From NCBI GenBank assembly GCA_028583415.1, contig CM053266.1, positions 1,905,816 to 1,969,815 of the forward strand: a stretch of DNA of 64,000 bases, read 5' to 3'. Under the pieces are notes generated by a model. It was given only the letters and a program-made list of their open reading frames with translations, searched no databases and had not been told where the DNA came from. A program made the translations under genes and the position numbers. This document shows, piece after piece, positions 54,664-64,000 of this stretch (its first letter is position 1; the number at the start of each line of letters is the position of its first letter). This stretch comes from Protea cynaroides. Its lineage: Eukaryota > Streptophyta > Magnoliopsida > Proteales > Proteaceae.

Positions 54664-56976
54664 TGTAAGACCCGTGTCAATCTAACCCGGTCTTACCACC
54701 TTGAACCAGGTTTACCCATCATGGTCGAGTCAAATGGACCAAGGGCGTGAAGGAGATCGAGATCCCAGGTATCAAATCGACCCAAAAATACTTAAAATAG
54801 GGGAAGGGTCGCATACCCAGCTAAGCAGGGTCGGACCTCCCAAAACTGAAAGTCAGACCCTCAGTTTTGAAGGGAGGGTCGGACAGCTTAAGACCCTAGG
54901 GTCGACGGGATCATCGACCCTCCCATCGACCCTCGGTTTCTGCCGAATATAGAAATTAGGAAATTTCTATATTTTTCGATTGGGATTCTTTCCAAATCTC
55001 AGAGGCACTTATTTAGGATGTTCCTACTCTATTTAAAGGACATCCCTAAGCCACTTTCACTCGTTTCACAACCCTAATCGAATTGATAGAAAGAGAGGAG
55101 AAGGAAAAGAGGAAGAAGAAAGGGAAGGAAGAGAACTTAGCACAAAAGAGAAGAATTTCAGAGGAAAAGTTATCTTCTCAGGTATGGATACTAATTCCAT
55201 GAGTTTCTACAGACCTTAGGATAGTTATTGGAGAGAGAGTAATCTTGGAGAAACCCAAACCATCCATCCATGGTTAGGTTTTCATGGAAAACCTTAAGAG
55301 AATGCATGAAAGCCATCTAGGAGGATGATTCATGGTTTTAGACCATGGAATGAATGTTTAATGGAATGTAGAAGCAAGCCATAGGACCCCAAACACGAAG
55401 AATGGATTAAAAAGTGGAAATTGGACCAGAGTGCACCGAGGGTCCCACCCAGGGTCGATAGGCCATCCGATCCTAGGTGTTTCTGACCATCGACCCTCAG
55501 CATTCGGGAAGTCCAGAAAGAGGGGAGGGTTGATAGACCCATCGACCCTAGCATCGACCCTAGCATCGACCCTCAATTGACAGAATGATTTTAAATTCAG
55601 AATTTATTCTAATTAAATTCTATCGATTTTGTTAGGTCTTCTAGCAATATAATAACATTGTAAAGGTGATTTTAAAGCTTGGAAAAGTATCTTATAGCAA
55701 GCTAAGGTGAGGAACCTTAACCCCAAACTAAATTGGTTAATAATAAACTGTTTTCTATTTCTTGAGTCTTATGCCATGCTTGATTCTATGCGAATATGTT
55801 TGTAATGTGCATACAGCATGCCATCCAATATTTCTATTACTTGTTCATGCATATTTACTTTATCGTTTATAACATGATGATGATGATGATGATAGGAATA
55901 GGCATGTGCTTGTATGTGTGTGGTTGATGTGCTTGATGCGAGCGAGTATCAGGGGAGGTGTGATGAGAACGTCAATAAACGTTAACCTTTGGCGGGTCTC
56001 AGAACTTTAGCTCTATCTCTAACTCAAGTCTTGTGCATTGGCATCGTCGTATCACCATTACTTTAGCAGAACTATTATGTTGTAGGGTATCAGGGGAGGT
56101 GGTCTCGGTCCTTGTAGTCTCTGACTCTACCGGGGGGCCTTAGCTCTATCTCTATGGACATTCTGAAGGATGCTGGGGTGAGGCCTTGGATACACTGTTT
56201 GGCATTAGGATTGGTTAGTTGCGAGCCCAGTTTACAGCCCTCGCCAACAGGGGCTTACGTGTTGGTATGGCACTATATAGCAATAAACGTAACCTTTGTT
56301 ATATAATGTTCATGATTGGGTGCATGTGAGTTGTCGATAAACGTGATCTTCGGGTAACGTCACACACTCGTGTATAGAGGCGGAGCCAATAAACGCGACC
56401 TTTGGCTACCTCAACCTTTCTATTGCATACTGCAAACTTTAAACCGGACCAAAGATATAAATTGACTTTTTGCATGCATATGTATTGTTGCATTGTTTTG
56501 GCTACTCACTGAGCCGTGATGTGTGCTCACCCCTCGACGTCGAATATTTTTAGTTGATGATGCAGGTTATACCGTTGAAGACTATATGAATGCGTCTACG
56601 TACGGGAATGTGGCAGCTATGGAAGGTGGAGCTGAAGATGATACACACGACTCCTCTTGCGAGTGCAGCTCGTGTGTATTTGATTAGATATTTTATAGGT
56701 TTCTTTATTGAATTTAATAAAGACTTTTATTTCATATTTAAATATTCATGTCTCAGTTGGAAACAGAATAATTTGCTATTAAATTATTGATATCATCTTA
56801 GTTCTCAGTTCATTTATTTATAAGATTTCCGCTATTGTGTATTTACTCTGATTATGATTATGGATGTGTGTAAGTTTAGATAACGCGGGGATAACCTATT
56901 TGAGATCCTGGTTGAACCGTTGGTTTATTAGCGGTTCATCACACCATTCTGGTTAAACCAAAATTGGGGTGTGACA
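54664..56976 (+). repeat. 5' LTR of A5 (2313 bp)
   Basis: TGTAAGACCCG ... GGGGTGTGACA. CGACCCT clusters at 54805-54945 and 55437-55570, with TATTTAAAGG (about 55030) between. Four AATAAACG motifs lie between 55972 and 56395. Same subfamily as the A3 LTRs. Confidence 0.93.
56553..56687 (+). CDS. LTR-encoded 45-codon small ORF, A5 5' LTR
   Basis: VDDAGYTVEDYMNASTYGN ... HDSSCECSSCVFD-stop. Preceded by ATATTTTTAG (possible acceptor). Confidence 0.55.
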   Translation, partial: VDDAGYTVEDYMNASTYGNVAAMEGGAEDDTHDSSCECSSCVFD

Positions 56977-56979
56977 ACT

Positions 56980-56991
56980 TGGTATCAGAGC
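56980..56991 (+). other. Primer-binding site of A5
   Basis: TGGTATCAGAGC, three bases after the LTR. Confidence 0.92.
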
Positions 56992-58731
56992 CTCTCAGGC
57001 CTTGTCCGCTGAACTAGCATACATTCAACACAATTGTGAACTGAGATAGGATAAATTAAAAGCTTTAATACAAACAAACCATAAGCACATGTGTTGGTTG
57101 AGACAGAACTTAAACAAGATGATAATGTACATATGAAAGGTGGAACCATATATATACACTCAAACTGAAAGAAAAGACCAAAAAAATTATCCTAATAAAC
57201 AAACAATTTAGGGTATTATCTATAAGTTGGGTAGTTATCCAAGTATATAAAGATATAGTACAGTAGCAGGAAGGGAGCTTCTGTATAGCAGAAAATTGGA
57301 ATACCGAGTTGGTACTCACAAGATGTGAAACTCGATGTAAGACAGAGGAAGAAGGAAAATGGCTAGTAATGCCAAAACCCCTATAGAAATAGAGGAAAAG
57401 ATCTCGGGCTAAATCCAAACAGAGATAAGAGGATAATGGCCATGTAAGTAGATATGTTTATATAGGATGCGGTGCATTATTGACTTACTCTTATGATTAT
57501 AGAGGATGCACATACTTGATTTTAATTCTCGTACCTTGACAGGATACCTTCTTGATTTAACCTGTCAATTGGAGTTATAGATATTGTTTCTTTAGTCTTA
57601 GTCCTGATTATACCAATCTGCACCACTCTCATGATCAACAACATGAACAGAGATATGAACTGAAGGAATCGTTAAATGTTTAATCGTGTTGAGCGTACAT
57701 CTTCTGATTTATACCTGATTTACTGATATACGAAATCTTTCTCCAGATTAATACCTGATTTACTGATGTATGAAAGCTTCTCTAGATTTACTCTTATAGT
57801 GCCTTGACCAATGGCATTATATATTCGATAGAACCTATAACCATGAGGTTAAGAACTGTAGAACCTCTATTTTCATATATTTGGACCACCGTGCAATTTA
57901 ATGATCTTTTGATGCCGGTTGGATTACCACAGATTTACTCCTGATCCTTGAAACCTAGATTCGCTAGATAAAGCAAGTGGTGGTCATTATGATAATTGAA
58001 AGAAGGAAAAGAATTATTTTGGATGCACATTCTGATTCATAAACTCCCTGACCTTTGTTGATAAAGATGTTTAGTGATAATGGGATTATTGGAAGGAAGA
58101 TGATTGGGTTCAGATTAAATGCTATAGCCAAGAGACCTCCGATGAAGTAATGGAGAATCTATTTTGAGATTTCTAAATGGATGGATATGAATCATGTCTA
58201 TAAAAGAGTGCATGAGAAAATGTGGGAACTATTAAGAGTAGCCAGTGAAGAAATAGATAGCACGCAAGTAGAGTTAAGGATGGTTATATCGGTATGAATT
58301 TTAACAAGGTAGAAGATTCCTAAAGGCAAATTTAAGAGTGGATACAAGGATAAAGTCAAAAATCATGGCATTAATAGTAATCTATTTAATACAATGAAAA
58401 TTGAGTTATGCGCAATGTCGAGTGATATGACTAAGTAAAGACCAAAAGAGTTTGGCTGAATTAATGAAGTTATAAGCATATATCCTAATGCTTAGAAGTA
58501 GACTTGGGATATGGAGTGACAATCACAAGATATTTTTGAGGTATAAGAAAGAAAGATCAGGGTAGAACAACAAGGATAAAAGAAATATATAAGCTAATAA
58601 GTGCAATATGAGATTTTGATAATAGTCTTCGAGAAATCATAAGAGATAAAGGAACTAGACAAGCTCCTTAGACCGTTTCACCAGATTTTGCTAGTTCAAG
58701 CCCTTTTTGGACTAGATGTTCAATTGGATGA
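56992..58731. other. A5 leader and unexplained AT-rich stretch
   Basis: 56992-57860 matches the A4 leader, except that the A4 gag remnant is missing (junction near 57434). 57860-58731 has no similarity I can recognise to gag, protease or the antisense gene, and no long ORF. It replaces gag and the protease start. Confidence 0.5.
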
Positions 58732-61700
58732 GTGTTATGGACGAAGTCCAAATCGTACGGATGGATAAAATTTGGACACAACCTAATTAGACTTGAGATG
58801 GCAGACTTCGATGTCATCTTAGGAATGGATTGGTTAGCTTGGCATTTGGCAAATCTGTTATGCGCCGAGAAGAAGCTAACGTTCAAAGACAAGGAAGGGG
58901 CAGAGTTCAGTTTCTCGGGAACCAAACTTCCCCGGAGACGCAAGCTCATACTTTCAGCATTAAAGGCTAAGAAGTGCCTTGAGAAGGGAGCAGTCGGGTA
59001 TCTAGTATCAGTGGTCGACCTAACCAAGGAAGCACCACGAATGGAAGACATTGATGTCGTGCGGGATTACCCTGACGTATTTCCGGAGGAACTACCCGGA
59101 TTACCACCCGACCGTGCCACAGAGTTTGTAATAGACCTGATACCTGGAGCCGCACCAGTATCAAAAGCACCTTATAGAATGGCTCCTACTGAACTGAAGG
59201 AATTAAAAGTGCAATTACAAGAACTACTGGACAAGGGTTATATTCAACCCAGTATATCTCCATGGGGGGCACCGGTGTTGTTCGTAAAGAAGAAGGATGG
59301 TAGCGTTCGATTATGTATCGACTATCGGGAGTTGAATAAGTTGACAATCAAGAATCGATATCCACTACCTCGGATCGATGACTTGTTCGATCAGTTACAA
59401 GGGGCAAAAGTATTTTCTAAGATTGATCTTCGATCAGGCTATCATCAGCTGAAGATTAAAGAAGGGGACATTCCAAAGACAGCATTCAGGACCAGATATG
59501 GACATTATGAATTTTTGGTTATGTCCTTCGGATTAACTAATGCACCGACAACGTTCATGGAACTTATGAACCGAGTTTTCCACGATATGTTGGATACGTC
59601 GGTTATAGTATTTATTGATGATATATTGGTATACTCCAAGGACAAGGAAACCCATATCAAGAACCTAAACGCAGCCCTACAACATTTAAGAAAAGAGAAG
59701 TTATATGCCAAATTTTCAAAGTGCGAGTTTTGGCTAAGTGAAGTCGCATTCCTAGGCCATTTAGTATCTGCTGAAGGAATCAAAGTGGACCCCAGTAAAA
59801 TCGAGGCTATTGTGAAGTGGTAAGCACCAAAGAGCGTTTCAGAAATTAAAAGTTTTCTGGGTCTAGCTGGTTATTATCGGAGATTCGTAGAAGACTATTC
59901 TCGGATTGCCGTACCTCTCACCAGTTTGACTAAGAAAGGTGAAAGTTTGTGTGGACTGACAAATGTGAGAAGAGCTTCCAGACATTGAAGGCCAGATTGA
60001 TATCCGCCCCGATTTTGACCATTCCCGTTCCAGGACAGACATTTACTTTATACACTGATGCATCGGGATTGGGATTAGGATGTGTGCTTATGCAAGGAGA
60101 ATAAGTAATTTCTTATGCATCAAGATATTTGAAGGTACATGAGAAAAATTATCCCACTCATGATTTGGAGTAAGTGGCAGTAGTACATGTTGTCAAGATA
60201 TGGAGACATTACCTATACGGGGAGAAATTCCAGATTAAGTCGGACCATAAAAGTCTTACTTATCTATTTAATCAGAAGGAGTTGAATATGAGACAAAGAA
60301 GATGGCTGGAATTATTAAAAGACTATGATTGTGATATCCAGTATCATCCGGGAAAAGCGAACGTGGTAGCAGATGCATTGAGCAGAAAAGCAATGATAAA
60401 ATCCCAAGGAGAAGTTAGCACGACTGCAGCAATGTGTACCAACGGAATAGTATTCAATCACGGCAACGAGCAGTATGTGATAGATACAACGGATGGATCA
60501 GCCAATCAAGGGTTTATTCATCGGTTTTCAAATATGTTCGCAGCATTGAAGATTATACCGGATATAGTGGATGAAGTGAAGACAACTATCAAAACAGATC
60601 CTAATCTGAGAACAGTACAAGAAGATATTGAGAAAGGTAGGACGAGCCCTGAGTTCACCTTGGACGACGAGAAGGTACTGAAATACAAAGGAAGAATATG
60701 TGTACCTGAAACAGAAAGTATGGACATTAGACACCGACTGTTGAAAGAAGCCCATACCACCATCTATTCGATACATCCTGGAAGTACAAAAATGTATCAT
60801 GGTCTAAAGAAACTATATTGGTGGAGGGAAATGAAAACAGATGTAGCTAAGTTCGTGTCTCAATGTTTCAATTGTCAGAAAGTAAAGGCTGAACGACAAA
60901 GACCCGCTGGATTGTTGCAGCCATTACCGAAACCAGCATGGAAATGGGACTGCATCACGATGGACTTCGTCACGGGACTACCATTAACTCCTCGAGTAGT
61001 TGACGCAGTTTGGGTGATTGTGGACCGTCTGACTAAGACAGCTCGCTTCATACCGATACGACCCCAATATACACTCGAAAGGTTAGCAAAGCTGTATGTG
61101 GATAATATTGTTTGATTACATGGTGTTCCAGAAAGCATTGTGTCCGATAGAGATCCACGATTTACTTCCAAATTTTGGGAAGGACTGCAAAAGGCTATGG
61201 GTACAACATTAAAGTTCAGTACTGCATTCCACCCACAGACAGATGGACAGTCAGAACGTACAATTCAGATTCTAGAAGATATGCTACGAGCATGTGTGAT
61301 TGATTTCAAAGGATCATGGGATGAAAAGTTACCATTGATCGAGTTCGCTTACAATAACAACTATCAGGCTACCATACAGAAGTCACCTTATGAAGCACTG
61401 TATGGCCGGAAGTGTCGAACTCCTTTGTTTTGGAATGAAGTTGGAGAACGTAGTATTGTTGGACCAGAATTTGTTGAAGAGACTTGTCGAGTGGTCGACA
61501 TCATCAAGGAAAGAGTGAGAACAGCTCAGAACCGTCAGAAGCAATATGCAGACACTCGACGAAGAGATCTAGAGTTCGCCGTAGGTGATTAAGTATTTCT
61601 GAAGGTATAGCCTATGCGAGGATTGAAGAGGTTCGGTCAAAAAGGGAAACTATGTCCAAGATATGTCGGGCCATATGAAATTCTAGCTAAGCGTGGAAAA

Positions 61701-62050
61701 GTAGCTTATCAGTTAGCACTACCACCATCTATGTCAAGTGTACATGACGTATTTCACATTTCTCTATTGAAGAAGTATGTCAAGGACCCAATGCATGTTT
61801 TAACAGTGGATTTGCCAGAATTGACTGATGATTTGACATTTGAAGTAACACCAACAAAAATCACTAGTCGAAAGGTTCAACGTCTACGCAACAGAGATAT
61901 CTACTATGTTAAGGTCATATGGAAAAGTAGAGATATGGAAGAGATTACATGGGAAGAAGAAAATTCTATGAGAAAGCAATACCCTTACTTATTTGATTCA
62001 GAAGGTACGTACAATTTCGAGGACGAAATTTATAAGTTGGGGGGAGTTGT
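58732..62050 (+). pseudogene. pol: A5 pol (protease end to chromodomain), broken
   Basis: Begins at MADFDVILGMDWL, downstream of the missing DSG site. RT is well kept (LFVKKKDGSVRLCIDYRELN; VFIDDILVYSKD near 59615). A stop TAA lies at 59821, a one-base loss near 59942, and stops at about 60103 and 60171. RNase H (KSDHKSLTYLF); integrase zinc region (CFNCQKVKAERQ); DDE core with stops near 61093; chromodomain-like DIYYVKVIWKSRDMEEITWE (about 61950). Two further stops near 61591 and 61608. The TAA at the LTR edge (62050) ends the frame. Confidence 0.9.
62034..62047 (+). other. Polypurine tract of A5
   Basis: AAGTTGGGGGGAGT directly before TGTAAGACCC of the 3' LTR. Confidence 0.88.
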
Positions 62051-64000
62051 AAGACCCGTGTCAATCTAACCCGGTCTTACCACCTTGAACCAGGTTTACC
62101 CATTATGGTCGAGTCAAATGGACCAAGGGCGTAAAGGAGATCGAGATCCCAGGTATCAAATCGACCCAAAAACACTTAAAATAGGGGAAGGGTCGCATAC
62201 CCAGCTAAGCAGGGTCGGACCTCCCAAAACAAAAAGTCAGACCCTCAGTTTTGAAAGGAGGGTCGGACAGCTTAAGACCCTAGGGTCGACGGGATCATCG
62301 ACCCTCCTATCGACCCTCGGTTTCTGCCGAATATAGAAATTAAGAAATTTCTATATTTTTCGTTTGGGATTCTTTCCAAATCTCAGAGGGACTTATTTAG
62401 GAAGTTCCAACTCTATTTAAAGGACGTCCCTAAGCCACTTTCACTCCTTTCACAACCCTAATCGAATTGATAGAAAGAGAGGAGAAGGAAAAGAGGAAGA
62501 AGAAAGGGAAGGAAGAGAACTTAGCACAAAGGAGAAGAATTTCAAAGGAAAAGTTATCTTCTCAGGTATGGATACTAATTACATGAGTTTCTACAGACCT
62601 TAGGATAGTTATTGGAGAGAGAGTGATCTCGGAGAAACTCAAACCATCCATCCATGGTTAGGTTTTCATGGAAAACCCTAAGAGAATGCATGAAAGCCAT
62701 CTAGGAGGATGATTCATGGTTTCAGACCATGGAATGAATGTTTAATGGAATGTAGAAGCAAGCCATAGGACCCCAAACACGAAGAATGGATTAAAAAGTG
62801 GAAATTGGACCAGAGTGCACCGAGGGTCCCACCCAGGGTCGATAGGCCATCCGACCCTAGGTGTTTCTGACCATCGACCCTCAGCATTCGGGAAGTCCAG
62901 AAAGAGGGGAGGGTCGATAGATCCATCGACCCTAGCATCGACCCTAGCATCGACCCTCAGTTGACAGAATGGTTTTAAATTCAGAATTTATTCTAATTAA
63001 ATTCTATCGATTTTGTTAGGTCTTCTAGCAATATAATAACATTGTAAAGGTGATTTTAAAGCTTGGAAAAATATCTTATAGCAAGCTAAGGTGAGGAACC
63101 TTAACCCCAAACTAAATTGGTTAATAATAAACTGTTTTCTATTTCTTGAGTCTTATGCCATGCTTGATTCTATGCGAATATGTTTGTAATGTGCATACAG
63201 CATGCCATCCAATATTTCTATTACTTGTTCATGCATATTTACTTTATCATTTATAACATGATGATGATGATAGGAATAGGCATGTGCTTGTATGTGTGTG
63301 GTTGATGTGCTTGATGCGAGCGAGTATTAGGGGAGGTGTGATGAGAACGTCAATAAACGTTAACCTTTGATGGGTCTCAGCACTTTAGCTCTATCTCTAA
63401 CTCAAGTCTTGTGCATTGGCATCGTCGTATCGCCATTACTTTAGCAGAACTATTATGTCGTAGGGTATCAGGGGAGGTGGTCTCGGTCCTTGTAGTCTCT
63501 GACTCTACCGGGGGGCCTTAGCTCTATCTCTATGGACATTCTGAGGGATGCTGGGGTGAGGCCTTGGATACACTGTTTGGCATTAGGATTGGTTAGTTGC
63601 GAGCCCAGTTTGCAGCCCTCGCCAACAGGGGCTTACGTGTTGGTATGGCACTATATAGCAATAAACGTAACCTTTGTTGTATAATGTTTATGATTGGGTG
63701 CATGTGAGTTGACGATAAACGTGATCTTCGGGTAACGTCACACACTCGTGTATAGAGGCGGAGTCAATAAACGTGACCTTTGGCTACCTCAACCTTTCTA
63801 TTGCTTACTGTAAACTTTAAACCGGACCAAAGATATAAATTGACTTTTTGCATGCATATGTATTGTTGCATTGTTTTGGCTACTCACTGAGCCATGATGT
63901 GTGCTCACCCTTCGACATCGAATATTTTTAGTTGATGATGCAGGTTATACCATTGAAGACTATATGAATGCGTCTGCGTACGGGAATGTGGCAGCTATGG
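62048..64000 (+). repeat. 3' LTR of A5, truncated by the window
   Basis: Matches 54664 onward base for base over long stretches, with the CGACCCT clusters at 62185-62330 and 62820-62960. The last about 360 bp are outside the window. Confidence 0.93.
63931..64000 (+). CDS. LTR-encoded small ORF, A5 3' LTR (cut by the window)
   Basis: VDDAGYTIEDYMNASAYGN; the first 23 codons are present and open. Confidence 0.45.

Larger units (their letters stand above)
54664..64000 (+). mobile_element. A5: family A element, complete except for the 3' LTR end
   Basis: 5' LTR 54664-56976, primer-binding site, leader, unexplained AT-rich stretch, pol (58732-62050), polypurine tract, and 3' LTR from 62048 running off the window. 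Left flank TCAAG (54659-54663) should recur after the 3' LTR. Inserted in the A4 leader: the uninterrupted equivalent is inside A5 itself near 57852. It lacks the antisense gene and recognisable gag, so it could only have moved with proteins supplied by others, or the losses came later. Confidence 0.88.

Noticed and set aside
54701..54952. Recurrent 79-83 residue ORF MNQVYPSWSSQMDQG in family A LTR starts (also 22646, 32270, 62085)
   Set aside because: It spans the CGACCCT cluster in U3, upstream of the TATA box, and is open mainly because of the motif repeats. It is absent in frame from A1, A2 and A4.

Overview
The window is repeat-derived nuclear DNA from a large-genome flowering plant. I found no convincing host gene, tRNA or rRNA. 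Almost everything belongs to one lineage of Ty3/gypsy LTR retrotransposons, nested into one another. The order protease, reverse transcriptase, RNase H, integrase, then a C-terminal chromodomain-like tail points to a chromovirus, most like Tekay/Del. The LTRs are about 2.2-2.4 kb, run TGTAAGACC...GGGGTGTGACA, and sit beside a primer-binding site complementary to initiator tRNA-Met (TGGTATCAGAGC). Two LTR families alternate. Family A is rich in AGGGTCG / CGACCCT. Family B is rich in ACCGGTCG / CGACCGGT. I name the copies B0, A1, A2, B2, A3, B3, A4 and A5 from left to right.

Layout. 1-1662 is the right part of a plus-strand B LTR (B0) inserted in the integrase of A1. A1 (minus) runs 1663-10870. 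10871-15137 is older, poorly recognisable repeat DNA, including the 3' end and probable LTR of another retrotransposon. A2 (minus) starts at 15138 and is cut in its reverse transcriptase at 20223 by B2 (minus). B2 is itself cut three times: by A3 (minus, 20626-32558, duplicated target GTGTA) in its 3' LTR, by B3 (plus, 37541-49763, duplicated target CTAAA) in its pol gene, and by A4 (plus, from 50813) in the intron of its antisense gene. A4 is cut by A5 (plus, from 54664), which runs off the right edge inside its 3' LTR. The deepest nest is therefore A2 > B2 > A4 > A5. The missing halves of these four should lie to the right of the window in the reverse order.

Gene content. A complete element (A3, B3) reads 5' LTR, primer-binding site, an antisense gene, a divergent promoter-like region, gag, pol, polypurine tract, 3' LTR. 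The antisense gene encodes a protein of about 420-440 residues. It has a predicted 5'-UTR intron of about 442-447 bp and is read away from gag. The block between it and gag carries the same family-specific short motif that flanks the TATA box in the LTR, so motif and family change together in both places. The LTRs also hold a 45-codon open frame ending in a CxCxxC motif, kept in frame in most copies of both families. All gag and pol genes seen are broken by stops or frameshifts. The antisense gene of A3 is broken by one stop only.

The antisense gene, the motif clusters and the LTR-encoded peptide together are the most interesting signal here. A plausible but unproven reading is an element-encoded regulator that recognises its own family, comparable in logic to the VANC anti-silencing proteins of VANDAL transposons.
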